A DNA stretch of 64,000 bases from Polymorphobacter fuscus (lineage in GTDB: Bacteria > Pseudomonadota > Alphaproteobacteria > Sphingomonadales > Sphingomonadaceae): assembly GCF_011927825.1 (NCBI RefSeq), contig NZ_JAATJI010000001.1, positions 1,674,001 to 1,738,000 of the forward strand. The letters run 5' to 3'. Shown piece after piece: positions 29,728-39,602 of this stretch. The translations under genes were made by a program, and so were the position numbers. Below the pieces are notes generated by a model that was not told the origin of the DNA, searched no databases, and saw only the letters and a program-made list of their open reading frames with translations. Numbering within the stretch: the first letter of the stretch is position 1; each line of letters opens with the position of its first letter.

Positions 29728-30834
29728 TCACGCCGGAGCCGTGGCCCGTGCGACAGCGCCGGGGGTCACCCGGGTCCAGCGGGCCAGCGCCGCGAGCGCG
29801 CCCGGTGCCGCCCCCAGCCCGGCGATGAGGCCGAAGCGGCCGATGCGACTGCCGGCGAGACGTTGCAGCGTCGTTGCCAGCCGCACCTGCCGCGCCACGT
29901 CCTGGCGCAGGCGCGCCTGGAAGGCGGCCGCGGTGGCGCCGGCGTCCACCATGTCGGCGGCAAGGCGGCCACCGTGCAGCGCCATCGCCATGCCGTCACC
30001 GCAGAAGCTGGGGATGACCGCGGCCTGGTCACCGAGGCGCCAGAGCGGGTCATCGGCGCGCGGGCGGACGAGAAAGCCATAGGGGACGGCGGAAATGGTC
30101 AGCGGCCTGGGCAGCAGCATTTCGGCATCGGCGAGCGCCGCAAGCCCGGGTTCGCGCAGCAGCGCCGTGAACAGCGACGCCCAGGTGCCGCCAAGGTCGC
30201 GAAAGCGGTGGCGATCGATAAGCAGGCAAAGGTTGAGCCGGCCGCCCTCGACACATTGCAACCCGGCATAGCCGCCGTCGAACACGGTCACCGCAACGGC
30301 ACCGGACAGCGACCGTGCCAGCACCGGCGTGGCGCGGAAAAACGTCTTGAAGCCGATCAGGTCGGCGATCGTGCCGCGGGTGTCGCGGGGCTGCCCACGC
30401 ACTTCATGCTTGCCGGTGGCGAGAAGCAGGCGGCCGCCGATGCTGCCATCGGCGAGCACCGCTTCGCCATCTGCGATGCGGCGGACGGCGGTGCCGCGCC
30501 GCACCTCCGCACCGCGCCGTTCGGCATGTTCGAGCAGTGCCCAATCGAGACTGCGGCGGGTAATGCCGGTGGCGGTGAAGGGCAGTTTCGCCTCCGCACT
30601 GCGATGGCCGGCGTGAAGACGGACGCGGTCGATGCGGGCGCCGCCGAGCCGGGCGACGTCGAACCCCAGCGCGGACAGATGGGCGCCGGCCTCCACCGAG
30701 AGGAATTCCCCGCAGATCTTGTCGTGCGCGGCGGTTTCGCGTTCGAGCAGCAGCGGCGCCGCACCGAGCGACGCCAGCCTTGCCGCCGCGGCGCCGCCGG
30801 CGAGGCCGCCGCCGATGATGACCGTCCGCGTCAT
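29728..30834 (-). CDS. FAD-dependent oxidoreductase of the PKS cluster
   Basis: 368 residues. The N-terminal dinucleotide motif VIIGGGLAGGAAAARLA and the KICGEFLS segment place it with geranylgeranyl-reductase-like and aromatic hydroxylase flavoproteins. GDQAAVIPSFCGDGMAMAL is the second FAD motif. It overlaps the methyltransferase stop by 4 bp (ATGA). With a type III PKS and a methyltransferase this matches the logic of the srsA-srsB-srsC phenolic-lipid operon of Streptomyces, where the flavoprotein hydroxylates the resorcinol ring. That is inference from order and family. Confidence 0.88.
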   Translation of the reverse strand: MTRTVIIGGGLAGGAAAARLASLGAAPLLLERETAAHDKICGEFLSVEAGAHLSALGFDVARLGGARIDRVRLHAGHRSAEAKLPFTATGITRRSLDWALLEHAERRGAEVRRGTAVRRIADGEAVLADGSIGGRLLLATGKHEVRGQPRDTRGTIADLIGFKTFFRATPVLARSLSGAVAVTVFDGGYAGLQCVEGGRLNLCLLIDRHRFRDLGGTWASLFTALLREPGLAALADAEMLLPRPLTISAVPYGFLVRPRADDPLWRLGDQAAVIPSFCGDGMAMALHGGRLAADMVDAGATAAAFQARLRQDVARQVRLATTLQRLAGSRIGRFGLIAGLGAAPGALAALARWTRVTPGAVARATAPA

Positions 30835-31529
30835 TTGATGCGACCCACGCCCCAGCGGAACGGCGGATGCCAGCGCAGGGTGACGGGCAGGCCGGCAAGA
30901 CCGGCGGCAGCGAGCAACCGCTTCCAATCGGCGCGGATGAAGGCGCGGCGCACCGACAATGCGCCATCGTGGCGGACGATCGGATGCCAGCGCAACAGCT
31001 TGGCGAGGACGCGAAAGCCGGCCCAGGCAATGCGGTTGCGGTGGAGATCGTTGATATGCCAGCCGCGCTGCGCGGTGGCCTCCATCCAGCGCAGGAAATC
31101 GGCCAGTTCGGCATCGGTCATGTGATGGGCGACGAGCGACGAAATGATGAAGTCGGGTGCGAAATCGAGCGCCTGCGCGTCGCCGGTACGAAAATCGATG
31201 CCGAGCATCGGATCGGTCGCGGCATCGGCCACGGGGGCGCTGCGCGGGTTGCGATCGACGCCGACCAGATGCACCGCCTTGCCGGTGGTGTTGGCCCAGC
31301 CGGCAATGGCGCGCAGCATGTCGCCATGGCCGAAGCCGACATCGACGACGCTGAAACTGTCGAGCCCGCGGGTCGCCCGCGCCAACCAGGCCAGCGTCAT
31401 CGGTCGGGCCAGCGTGATCGTGTTGACGCGGGCGAGGTCGGCGATCACATCGGCATAGGTTTCGGGCGCCAGGTCATCGGCGTCCATCAACTCGGGTCCG
31501 GGGTGGCGCTGGCCGAAATCGACCGTCAT
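30831..31529 (-). CDS. SAM-dependent methyltransferase of the PKS cluster
   Basis: 232 residues from the ATG at 31529, 11 bp after the PKS stop; a TTG 5 codons earlier would overlap it. The class I motif VVDVGFGHGDMLRAIA binds AdoMet, with LVGVDRNP at motif II and FIISSLVAHHMTDAELADFL at motif IV/V, as in methyltransferases of quinone and phenolic-lipid synthesis. It probably O- or C-methylates the PKS product. Confidence 0.88.
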   Translation of the reverse strand: MTVDFGQRHPGPELMDADDLAPETYADVIADLARVNTITLARPMTLAWLARATRGLDSFSVVDVGFGHGDMLRAIAGWANTTGKAVHLVGVDRNPRSAPVADAATDPMLGIDFRTGDAQALDFAPDFIISSLVAHHMTDAELADFLRWMEATAQRGWHINDLHRNRIAWAGFRVLAKLLRWHPIVRHDGALSVRRAFIRADWKRLLAAAGLAGLPVTLRWHPPFRWGVGRIK

Positions 31530-31540
31530 GGCTGTAACCG

Positions 31541-32635
31541 TCAAACCGTGGTGAACCGGAAACTTTCCGCTGCCAGCCCCGGCCCGAAGGCAACGGCAAA
31601 CCCCTTGGTGGCGCGGTCGACCGACAGGCCGGCTTGCCCGAGCACGCGCTGGAGGACGAACATCAGCGTTGCCGACGACATGTTGCCGAAATCCCGGAGC
31701 ACGCCGCGCGACCAGTGCAGCGCGTCACCCGGCAGGCCGAAGCCGCTTTCCACCGCGTCGAGGATGGTGCGGCCGCCGGCGTGGACGGCCCAGACGCCAT
31801 AGTCCTCCGGCCGGGTGCCGCGCAGCAGGCCATCACCATCGTTGCGTTCGGTTTCGAATTTCAGGGCGCGCTGGATCTTGCCCGGCACTTCGCCCGACAA
31901 ATGCATGTCGAAGCCCTGGTCGCCGATACGCCAGGTAATCGCATCGGCCGAATCGGCAATGGTGGTGGCGCGGAAATCGTCGAGCGCGATGCCGGTTTCG
32001 TCGGCGGTCACCAGCGCTGCCGAACAGCCGTCGCCGAACAGCAGCATCGACAGCAATTGCTCGATATTGCCGGTTTCCTGGAAATGCAGCGTGCAGAGTT
32101 CGAGATTGACGACGAGCACCCGTGCCGCCGGATCGGAGCGCACGAAATGATGCGCCAGCCGCAGCGAGTTGACCGCGGCATAGCAGCCCATGAAGCCGAC
32201 GACGGTGCGTTCGACACCGGGGTTGAGGCCGGCGGCCTTGACGATCAGCTGGTCGATGCCCGGCGCGACGAACCCGGTGCACGAGGCGACAACAAGATGC
32301 GTGATCCGCTCCCGCTCACCATCGAGGCCGAGCGCGTCGAGTGCCTGTTCGGCGATCATCGGGGCGGTCTTTTCGAAACGCGCCATGCGGGTGGCAGTGC
32401 CCGGAAACTGGCCGGGGCGGTAAAAGCCCTCGGTATCGGCGGTAAAGCCATCGGGGTCGGTTTCGGGGACGAAATAGGAAAAGCGGTGGTCGATGCCGGC
32501 GCGGCCGACCATGCGCTTGAAGATGGCGGCGTTGCGGCGATCGTCGATCATGCCGCCGACGAAACGGACGAAGGCGTCATGGACGTCGTTGGGCGGAACG
32601 GCAGTGCCGATCCGGTTGATGTGCGCGGTGACCAA
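31541..32635 (-). CDS. Type III polyketide synthase
   Basis: 364 residues from a TTG preceded by GGGAGA. The chalcone-synthase triad is intact: C151 in VVGFMGCYAAVNSLR, H285 in YGVWAVHAGG and N318 in DFGNMSSATLMFVL. GFAVAFGPGLAAE is the C-terminal signature. It would condense malonyl-CoA units on a starter acyl-CoA, often giving alkylresorcinols or alkylpyrones in bacteria. It heads the three-gene operon and is divergent (86 bp) from a P1 peptidase. Confidence 0.93.
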   Translation of the reverse strand: MVTAHINRIGTAVPPNDVHDAFVRFVGGMIDDRRNAAIFKRMVGRAGIDHRFSYFVPETDPDGFTADTEGFYRPGQFPGTATRMARFEKTAPMIAEQALDALGLDGERERITHLVVASCTGFVAPGIDQLIVKAAGLNPGVERTVVGFMGCYAAVNSLRLAHHFVRSDPAARVLVVNLELCTLHFQETGNIEQLLSMLLFGDGCSAALVTADETGIALDDFRATTIADSADAITWRIGDQGFDMHLSGEVPGKIQRALKFETERNDGDGLLRGTRPEDYGVWAVHAGGRTILDAVESGFGLPGDALHWSRGVLRDFGNMSSATLMFVLQRVLGQAGLSVDRATKGFAVAFGPGLAAESFRFTTV

Positions 32636-32721
32636 TGATGTTCTCCCGATCCCGCAAGCAGTGCTGCGCGCTTGACCAAAAAGTTGCAAGCGGGCGTGGT
32701 GTCACTGCTATACGCCCCGTG

Positions 32722-33594
32722 ATGGGCGAAAGTTTCAGCGCAGTTCCCGGGCTTCGCGTCGGCCATGCCGCCGATGACCATGTGTGCACCGGGGTGACGC
32801 TGGTCATTCCGGACGCGCCGGTGGTGATGGCGGTCGATGTGCGCGGCGGCGGACCGGGGACGCGCGAGACCGATGCGCTCGACCCCTCGGCGCTGGTCGA
32901 GCGCGTCCATGGCCTGGCGCTGGCCGGCGGATCGGTGTTCGGACTGGCGGCGGCCGACGAGGCGGTGCTGTGCCTGTCGGCAGCCGGCGCGGGCCTTGAC
33001 ATGGGCGCAGGCGTGCCGCGCGTGCCGGTGGTGCCGGGCGCGATCCTGTTCGACCTCGGCAATGGCGGCGACAAGCGCTGGGGCGATGCGCCGCCCTATC
33101 GCCGGCTGGCGCGCGAGGCCTTTGCGGCGCTGGGCCATGATGACCGGTCCGGGCCGATCGGCGCCGGGCGCGGGGCGCGGGCGGGGAGCCGCGCCGGCGG
33201 CATCGGCAATGCCGGCGGCGTGCTGACATCCGGCCATCGGATCGGCGTGCTGATCGCGGTCAACAGCTTCGGCGAGGTGTACGAGGGCGCGCCGCCCGAT
33301 GGCATGGTGGCGATGCCCAAGCCGGCACGGGCCGGGCGCAACACCTGCATCGGCGCGGTGGCGACCGACGCACCGCTGACCCGCGCCCAGGCGCGGCGCG
33401 TGGCGATGATGGCGCACGACGGGCTGGCGCGCTGCATCCGGCCGATCCACACGCCTTTCGATGGCGACACGATCTTCGTGCTGTCGACAGCGGCGGATGG
33501 CGCGTCCGACCCTGTCGCATTGGTGGAGATCGGCACGATCGCGGCGGACCTGGTGGCGCAGGCCGTGCGGCGGGCGGTCTTCGGCCGGGGTTGA
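32722..33594 (+). CDS. P1 family peptidase (DmpA-like)
   Basis: 290 residues from MGESFSAVPGLRVGHA; earlier in-frame ATGs sit in the divergent promoter. VGHAADDHVCTGVTLVI and RGGGPGTRETDAL match the P1/DmpA fold. ARAGRNTCIGAVATDAPLTRAQARRVA contains the autoproteolysis region, with Thr as the probable new N-terminal nucleophile (shown in parts: RNTCIGAVATDAPL). Members are aminopeptidases or self-processing Ntn hydrolases. The 3' end lies 19 bp from the end of convergent gdh. Confidence 0.85.
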   Translation: MGESFSAVPGLRVGHAADDHVCTGVTLVIPDAPVVMAVDVRGGGPGTRETDALDPSALVERVHGLALAGGSVFGLAAADEAVLCLSAAGAGLDMGAGVPRVPVVPGAILFDLGNGGDKRWGDAPPYRRLAREAFAALGHDDRSGPIGAGRGARAGSRAGGIGNAGGVLTSGHRIGVLIAVNSFGEVYEGAPPDGMVAMPKPARAGRNTCIGAVATDAPLTRAQARRVAMMAHDGLARCIRPIHTPFDGDTIFVLSTAADGASDPVALVEIGTIAADLVAQAVRRAVFGRG

Positions 33595-33613
33595 GCGAAC
33601 GTTCCTGGACCGG

Positions 33614-36600
33614 TCAGACCAGCACGGCCCGCGCCTGGCCGGCGAGATGCGCCAGCATCGCCGTGGTGACATCGCCGCCGGCGCGGGCACGGGCGACCGG
33701 GCCGGCGATGCGCGACAGGCGTTCGCCATTGTCCTGCAACCACGCCACCACAGCGGCCGCGGGGTCGGTGCCGGCCGGGGCGATGCGGCGCAGCAGTTCC
33801 AGCCGCAGCGCTTCGAAATCGCGGACCAGCCCGGCCTTGAGCAGCCGTTCCCAGGGGTCGGTGGGCGCCAGCGCGGTGGCGGCGCCCTTGGCCCAATCGA
33901 GCCCCGTCGCTTCGCCGAGCGCGGTATAGGCGCCGGCGGTGGCGGCTTCGCTGGCGCCGGTATCGCTGGCGAGCAGGGCGACGCCGACGGCGCCATCGAG
34001 CGCGTCGATGCGGACCAGCGCCGCGGCGATGTCGGCCGGCGCGCCGAGCGCCAGCAGCCGCGCGGCAAAGCGATCGAGCTGGGCGCGCGGTTCGGGGCGG
34101 AGCAGCCCGTCGATTTCGGCGCCGAGCCGGCCGACGCCGGGCTTCAGCCGCGCCGTCAGCTGCGCCGGATTTTCGCCCGGGGCACAGCGGATGAGGTCGG
34201 CCATCTGGGTGCGCAACACGTCGATGCCGGCGAGATGCAGGTCGAGATGGACGCTGCCGGCCACCGGCGCCGCATCGATGGCGGCCCAGAGCGCGCGGAA
34301 GTCGAACAGGTCGCGCGCCGCGACAAAGGCCGATGCGACATCGACAAGGCCGACGCCGAGTTCCTCGGCGAGTTCGAACGCCAGGGCCAGCCCGCCGCGG
34401 TTGACGATCTCGTTGGTCAGTTTGGTGGCGATCAGCTCGCGCCGCAACCGGTGGCGGTCGATGGCGCCGGCAAAGCGATTACGCATCGCCGTCGGAAAGG
34501 CGGCATGAAGGTCGGCCACCAGCAGCGCATCGTCGATGAGCGGATGGGCGCGGCTTTCGGTCAGCGCGTCATAGATCGCCATCTTGGCATAGGCCATGAC
34601 CACCGCCAGTTCGGGGCGTTCCAGGCCATGGCCGGCGCGCCCGCGCTGGATGAGCAGGTCGTCGGCGGGCAGGCCTTCGACCTTGCGGTCGAGCTCGGCG
34701 GCGCTGGCCTCCAGCGTCTGGATGAGGCGGACATGGCCGGGCACGGCGGCGGCGCCGTCGCGTTCGGCGAGGCTGAGCGCCTGGGTCTGCAGGATATTGT
34801 CGACCAGGACGAGGCCGGCGACATCATCGGTCATTTCGACGAGCAGCGCGTCGCGATCGGCCTCCGCCAGCCGGCCGGCAAGGACTTCGCCGTTGAGTGC
34901 GATCTTGATGTTGACCTCGTTGTCCGAACAGTCGACGCCGGCCGAATTGTCGATGAAGTCGGTGTTGATGCGCCCGCCCTGTGCCGCGAATTCGATGCGG
35001 CCGGCCTGGGTAACGCCCAGATTGGCGCCTTCCCCCACGACCCGCGCACCGATGTCGGCGCCGTTGATGCGGTGTGCGTCATTGGCGCGGTCGCCGGCAT
35101 CGGCGTTGCTTTCGTTCGCCGCCTTCACATAGGTGCCGATGCCGCCGAACCAGAGCAGGTCGCTGGGCATCTTCAGGATCGCGGCGATCAGGTCCGACGG
35201 GCTGAGACTGTCGGTGGCGACGCCGAGCATCGTCTTGATGGCGGGCGTCAGCGGCACCGATTTGAGGCTGCGCGCGAAGACGCCGCCCCCGGGCGAGATC
35301 TTCGACCGGTCGTAATCGTCCCACGACGAGCGCGGCAGCGCGAACATGCGCTGGCGTTCGGCGAAGGCGGCGGCGACATCGGGTTCGGGATCGAAGAAGA
35401 AATGCCGGTGGTCGAAGGCGGCAACCAGCTTGATGACCGGGCTGAGCAGCATGCCGTTGCCGAACACATCCCCCGACATGTCGCCGACGCCGGCGACGCG
35501 GATCGGCTGGGTCTGCACATCGACACCCATTTCGCGGAAGTGCCGCTGCACCGAAATCCACGCGCCCCGGGCGGTGATCGCCATCGCCTTGTGGTCATAG
35601 CCGTTGCCGCCGCCGCTGGCGAAGGCATCGCCCAGCCAGAAACCATGCGCCTTGGCGATGCCGTTGGCGGTGTCGGAAAAGGTCGCCGTGCCCTTGTCGG
35701 CGGCGACGACCAGATAGGGATCGGGCGCGTCATGGCAGACGACATCGGCGGGCGGGATATTGGTGCCGTCGGGCGCCAGATTGTCGGTGAGCGACAGCAG
35801 CGCGCGGATGAAGATGCGATAGGCCTGTGTCCCTTCCGCCAGCCAGGCGTCGCGATTGGCGGGCGCGGGCAGCAGCTTGGGATAGAATCCGCCCTTGGCG
35901 CCGGTCGGGACGATGACGGTGTTCTTGACCTTCTGCGCCTTGACCAGCCCCAGCACCTCGGTGCGGAAATCGTCGCGCCGGTCGGACCAGCGCAGCCCGC
36001 CGCGGGCGATTGGCCCGCCGCGCAGGTGGATGCCCTCGATGCGCGGCGAATAGACCCAGATTTCGCGATAGGGCACCGGCGGCGGCAGATTGGGGACGCA
36101 ATGGCTGTCGAGCTTGAACGCCAGCGCCTCGGGACCGCCGGGCACAAAGGCATTGGTGCGCAGCGTGGCGAGGATGATCGAGCGATAGAGCCGCAGGATG
36201 CGATCATCGTCGATCGAGGCGACATCGGCGAGGCCGGTTTCGATTTCGGCCAGGCAGGCGATTTCGGCGGCGGCGCGATCGGCGACATCCGGGCGGAAGC
36301 GGGTTTCGAACAGCCGCACCAGGTCGCGGGTGATCGCCGGATAGCGGCGCAGCGCATCGACGACAGTGGCCACGCCATAGGTGACACCGGTCTGGCGCAT
36401 GTAGCGGAAATAGGCGCGCAGCCAGTTGGCGGCTTCCGCCTCCAGCCCGGCGGCGACGATCAGCGCGTTGAACAGGTCGTTTTCATGCGTCCCGGTCAGC
36501 ACCGCTGTCAGCGCGGGTTCGACGCGGGCGCGCAAGGCGTCCCAATCGTCCAGCACGGCGGAATCGCCGACTTCGAGCATGAAGTCATGGATGCGGCCGA

Positions 36601-38389
36601 GCGCCCCGCCGGCCAGATCGAATGGAAACTCCTCGATGACGTTGAGGCCGAAATTTTCCAGCACCGGCACCGCTTCGGACAGCGAGATGATCTTGCCGAG
36701 CCGATAGATCTTCAGCCGCACCTGCCCTTGCGAATCGGTGGTGTTGGGCAACATGCGGACGACACGGCCGGCCTCCTCGTGCAGCGTCGACAGCGCGACG
36801 ATGTCGGCCGCGGCTTCGGCCGGGGTATGCTGGGCGCGATAGCTGAGCGAGAACGCCCGGCCATGTGTCATGGTCAGCCGGGCGGCGCGTGTCGGGCCGG
36901 CGATGGCGACGAGCGCGGACTGCAGATCCTGTTCCCAGCCGCGCACCAGCTGCCGCAGCCGGCGGTCGAGCTCGGCTTCCGACACCCAGTCGAAGCGCGC
37001 CGGATCGGGAACGTTGACGATGTAATGGACGCGGGCAAGGCCTTCGGCGCGCAGCTCGATCTCGAAACGGCTGACGGTGCCGCCGGTCGCGTCGGCCAGC
37101 ATGTTGCCGACCGATTCGCGCAGCGCGCTCGTGTAGCTGTCGCGCGTCACATAGACGAGGACCGACATGAAGCGGCCGAACGGGTCGGCGCGGGCGAACA
37201 GCTTGGGCCGCGGGCGGTCGAGCAGCGACAACAGGCCGAGCGCCATGACCTCCAGCCGCTCGGTGCTGGCTTCGGTCAGCTCCTGGCGGGGAAAGGTCTC
37301 GATGACGTGCAGCAGCGTGCGGCCGCTGTGGCCGGTGGCGCCGAAGCCGAGCCGGTCGATGACTTCGGCGACCTTGCGGCGCAGCACCGGGACCTGGCGC
37401 GGCGACGCCGAAATGGCAGCGGACGTGTAAAGGCCGAGGAAGCGTGTTTCCGAAACCACCCGGCCCTGGCGATCGAAGCCCTTGACCGAGACCAGGTCGC
37501 CGTTGACGCGGCGGTGGACGCTGACGACGGCGCCGGCGGTGGTGATGAGCAGCGGCTCGGGCGTCGCCAGCAGCGCCTTCAGCGCGCGCGGCGTGTCGGA
37601 CGGGCCGCGTTCACCCGTCCACACCGGATAATCGGGGTCGCGCAACAGGCCGAGGCCGGTGTCGCTGACCGGGACCATCGTCGGATCGTCAAGATCCCCC
37701 GACAATTCGTAGCGGCGTACGCCGAGCAGGGTGAAATTGTCGGCGGCAAGCCATTCGAGGAACGCCACGGCCTCGGCAGCGCGATGCGGGGCGACCGGCG
37801 GCGGGTTCTCGGTCAGTTCCGCTGCCGCCTTGCGCAACGCCGCCTGCATTGCCGGCCAGTCATCGACCGCCACCGCGACATCGGCGATGACATGTTCCAG
37901 CGCGCTGACGAGTTCGGCGCGCGCGCGTGCTCCGGTGCGCTCGATCTCGACATAGATCAGCGATTCGCGCGACACGCCGGGGGCAACCGCGCCGCTGGCC
38001 AGCCCGACGACGTCCTGCAGCCGGCCATCGGCATCGCGGCGCACGTCGACGACCGGGTGGAGCAGCCGTTCGATATCGAGCCCGGCGGCGGTGATTGCCG
38101 CCGACGCCGAGGACACCAGGAACGGCCGGTCATCGCCGACCATCGCCAGCATCATGCGGCGACGGCCGGGCGCGGTCTCGTCGTTTGACGCCGGCTCGAG
38201 ATGAACGATCGCGACACCGGGCGCGCGCTGGCTGGCGGCAGCGGCAACGAAATCGGCGATGGCGGCGCGGCTGTCGGCGTCGAGATCGTCGATTTCGCCG
38301 GGTAGCGCCGTTTCGAACAGGGCGCGTTCCAGCGGCCGCGCCACCTCGGGCAGGATCGGGCGGGAAGATGGTTTTGGCTTGACCGACAC
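33614..38389 (-). CDS. gdhB: Large NAD-specific glutamate dehydrogenase
   Basis: 1591 residues from a GTG with GGAG upstream; the size fits the 180-kDa class (about 1600). A long N-terminal ACT-like regulatory region precedes the catalytic core, with RGGLRWSDRRDDFRTEVLGL, the catalytic Lys motif VIVPTGAKGGFYPK and the Rossmann part VAGVGDMSGDVFGNGMLLS. It deaminates glutamate to 2-oxoglutarate with NAD. It is expected in amino-acid catabolism. The gene symbol is used loosely since naming differs between species. Confidence 0.95.
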   Translation of the reverse strand: MSVKPKPSSRPILPEVARPLERALFETALPGEIDDLDADSRAAIADFVAAAASQRAPGVAIVHLEPASNDETAPGRRRMMLAMVGDDRPFLVSSASAAITAAGLDIERLLHPVVDVRRDADGRLQDVVGLASGAVAPGVSRESLIYVEIERTGARARAELVSALEHVIADVAVAVDDWPAMQAALRKAAAELTENPPPVAPHRAAEAVAFLEWLAADNFTLLGVRRYELSGDLDDPTMVPVSDTGLGLLRDPDYPVWTGERGPSDTPRALKALLATPEPLLITTAGAVVSVHRRVNGDLVSVKGFDRQGRVVSETRFLGLYTSAAISASPRQVPVLRRKVAEVIDRLGFGATGHSGRTLLHVIETFPRQELTEASTERLEVMALGLLSLLDRPRPKLFARADPFGRFMSVLVYVTRDSYTSALRESVGNMLADATGGTVSRFEIELRAEGLARVHYIVNVPDPARFDWVSEAELDRRLRQLVRGWEQDLQSALVAIAGPTRAARLTMTHGRAFSLSYRAQHTPAEAAADIVALSTLHEEAGRVVRMLPNTTDSQGQVRLKIYRLGKIISLSEAVPVLENFGLNVIEEFPFDLAGGALGRIHDFMLEVGDSAVLDDWDALRARVEPALTAVLTGTHENDLFNALIVAAGLEAEAANWLRAYFRYMRQTGVTYGVATVVDALRRYPAITRDLVRLFETRFRPDVADRAAAEIACLAEIETGLADVASIDDDRILRLYRSIILATLRTNAFVPGGPEALAFKLDSHCVPNLPPPVPYREIWVYSPRIEGIHLRGGPIARGGLRWSDRRDDFRTEVLGLVKAQKVKNTVIVPTGAKGGFYPKLLPAPANRDAWLAEGTQAYRIFIRALLSLTDNLAPDGTNIPPADVVCHDAPDPYLVVAADKGTATFSDTANGIAKAHGFWLGDAFASGGGNGYDHKAMAITARGAWISVQRHFREMGVDVQTQPIRVAGVGDMSGDVFGNGMLLSPVIKLVAAFDHRHFFFDPEPDVAAAFAERQRMFALPRSSWDDYDRSKISPGGGVFARSLKSVPLTPAIKTMLGVATDSLSPSDLIAAILKMPSDLLWFGGIGTYVKAANESNADAGDRANDAHRINGADIGARVVGEGANLGVTQAGRIEFAAQGGRINTDFIDNSAGVDCSDNEVNIKIALNGEVLAGRLAEADRDALLVEMTDDVAGLVLVDNILQTQALSLAERDGAAAVPGHVRLIQTLEASAAELDRKVEGLPADDLLIQRGRAGHGLERPELAVVMAYAKMAIYDALTESRAHPLIDDALLVADLHAAFPTAMRNRFAGAIDRHRLRRELIATKLTNEIVNRGGLALAFELAEELGVGLVDVASAFVAARDLFDFRALWAAIDAAPVAGSVHLDLHLAGIDVLRTQMADLIRCAPGENPAQLTARLKPGVGRLGAEIDGLLRPEPRAQLDRFAARLLALGAPADIAAALVRIDALDGAVGVALLASDTGASEAATAGAYTALGEATGLDWAKGAATALAPTDPWERLLKAGLVRDFEALRLELLRRIAPAGTDPAAAVVAWLQDNGERLSRIAGPVARARAGGDVTTAMLAHLAGQARAVLV

Positions 38390-38451
38390 GTCTCTGCTCC
38401 GGCTGGGGCTTGCGCGCGGCTTATGCGTCCGGGATTCGGGCGGGGGCAAGC

Positions 38452-39024
38452 TTATCTTGGCGACACGTCGGGCGGTTTCGGCAGCGTTTCAAGTGCAAAA
38501 GGGTCCAAACTTGTCGAAAATCGACCGGAAAGTTCAAGCGCCGAGGTCAAATCGCGTCGCAGTCGTGCTGTTGCGGTGCGATTGAGCACTTCGCGCCAGC
38601 TGAGCACGATCTGCGCCCGCGCGCCCTGTGCCAGCGGTAGCGCGACACCGCGAAGCAGGATCCACGCCGATTGCGGCCCCGTCAGACTGGCGTCGAAATG
38701 CAGCGGCGCGGGATGGATGGCGAGCAGGTCGCACGCGGCGCACAATTCGCCGGTCAATGCATCGCGCCGGTCGAGCGGCAGGTCGGCAACCAGGCCGAAG
38801 GTGTCGGTGATCGCGCCGCCGACCCGCCGCATCCAGGCGGCACCGCCCGGATCATCGACGATGATGCTGTGGCTGTCATACCCCGGCACCTCCCCGGCGC
38901 CCGCTGCCGCCCCCGCCGCCGCCCAGGCCGCCACCGCCTGCCCCGCCCGCCTTCGCTCTGGCGCCGGAAAGCGCGGCGGCATGTCGAAGTTCGAATCGGC
39001 GGAAATGATCGTTCGGGCGCGCAT
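38452..39024 (-). CDS. Hypothetical protein upstream of the glutamate dehydrogenase
   Basis: 190 residues from MRARTIISADSNFDMPPRF; a later ATG (38982) is possible. The first part is Ala/Gly-rich (AAAGAAAGAGEVPGYDSHS), followed by a compact region with DLLAIHPAPLHFD and ARAQIVLSWREVLNRTATARLR. A PAS-like domain of the kind found in sphingomonad GDH neighbours is possible, but no family is recognised with confidence. It lies 62 bp upstream of the GDH start on the same strand and could be its regulator or just a neighbour. Confidence 0.6.
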   Translation of the reverse strand: MRARTIISADSNFDMPPRFPAPERRRAGQAVAAWAAAGAAAGAGEVPGYDSHSIIVDDPGGAAWMRRVGGAITDTFGLVADLPLDRRDALTGELCAACDLLAIHPAPLHFDASLTGPQSAWILLRGVALPLAQGARAQIVLSWREVLNRTATARLRRDLTSALELSGRFSTSLDPFALETLPKPPDVSPR

Positions 39025-39153
39025 GTACCGGTCCTGCCAGTCAACGTTACCCCTGCCATAACGGCGCCGTGCGCCACGATTTGCCGCGCCGGCCACGCAC
39101 CGCGCTTGCGATTGGCGAAACCGGCTGTTATGCGCCCCCGATACCCGGGACAT

Positions 39154-39229
39154 GCCGCTTTAGCTCAGCCGGTAGAGCACATCATTCGTAATGATGGGGT
39201 CAGGTGTTCGAGTCACCTAAGCGGCACCA
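39154..39229 (+). tRNA. tRNA-Thr(CGT), integration site
   Basis: GCCGCTT acceptor, D arm GCTC...GAGC, anticodon stem CATCA/TGATG with anticodon CGT, T arm CAGGT-GTTCGAGT-CACCT(A), encoded CCA at 39227-39229. The 3' part from the anticodon loop on is duplicated at 49033-49080, so the element here supplies a functional 3' end. Confidence 0.95.
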
Positions 39230-39231
39230 TT
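39184..39231 (+). repeat. attL, 48-bp direct repeat inside tRNA-Thr(CGT)
   Basis: Runs from ATTCGTAATGATGGGGTC at the anticodon loop to CCATT just after the CCA. Identical to 49033-49080 over 48 bp; the flanks differ at both ends (C/A before and C/T after). Confidence 0.9.
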
Positions 39232-39365
39232 CTTTTCAATGACTTAGCCCTGAAATTCGACGAGCCAGCCGGCGCGGCGATTGGTTGGACAATCACCGGA
39301 CAAGCGCCGTGCAGCCGCGCGCCCGCATTCGTTCAGATATCATCGGCAGACCGAAGCTGCGCCGC

Positions 39366-39602
39366 TCACTTCTTTCGGCCGCTGCGTTTTTTTGATTGAT
39401 CGATGTTCACGACTGAAAGCCGGGCATTTCTATCGATCGCCGTCGCCTCGGTGATTAGCAGACTGCCGACGTGGGCTAGGTGGCTCATAGCATGCCGCGT
39501 CAGCGCAAAGCGGTGGCAGGTATCGCCGCTGGTGAGCGTCACTTGCCACATGTCGCCCCGGCGCTCGATTGACGGTTTACCGTCGACAAAGAGCAGCGTC
39601 AT
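39366..39602 (-). CDS. Hypothetical protein, element left end
   Basis: 78 residues (MTLLFVDGKPSIERRGDMW...). Beta-rich first half with VTLTSGDTCHRFALTRHAMSH and a very basic tail DQSKKRSGRKK that could touch DNA or RNA. Its start overlaps the stop of the upstream gene (ATGA). No family recognised. It is the last gene before attL on this strand. Confidence 0.6.
   Translation of the reverse strand: MTLLFVDGKPSIERRGDMWQVTLTSGDTCHRFALTRHAMSHLAHVGSLLITEATAIDRNARLSVVNIDQSKKRSGRKK

Noticed and set aside
33461..38188. A 1575-codon plus-strand open frame opposite the glutamate dehydrogenase
   Set aside because: Shadow frame caused by high GC in the third codon position; the minus-strand gene is well supported.
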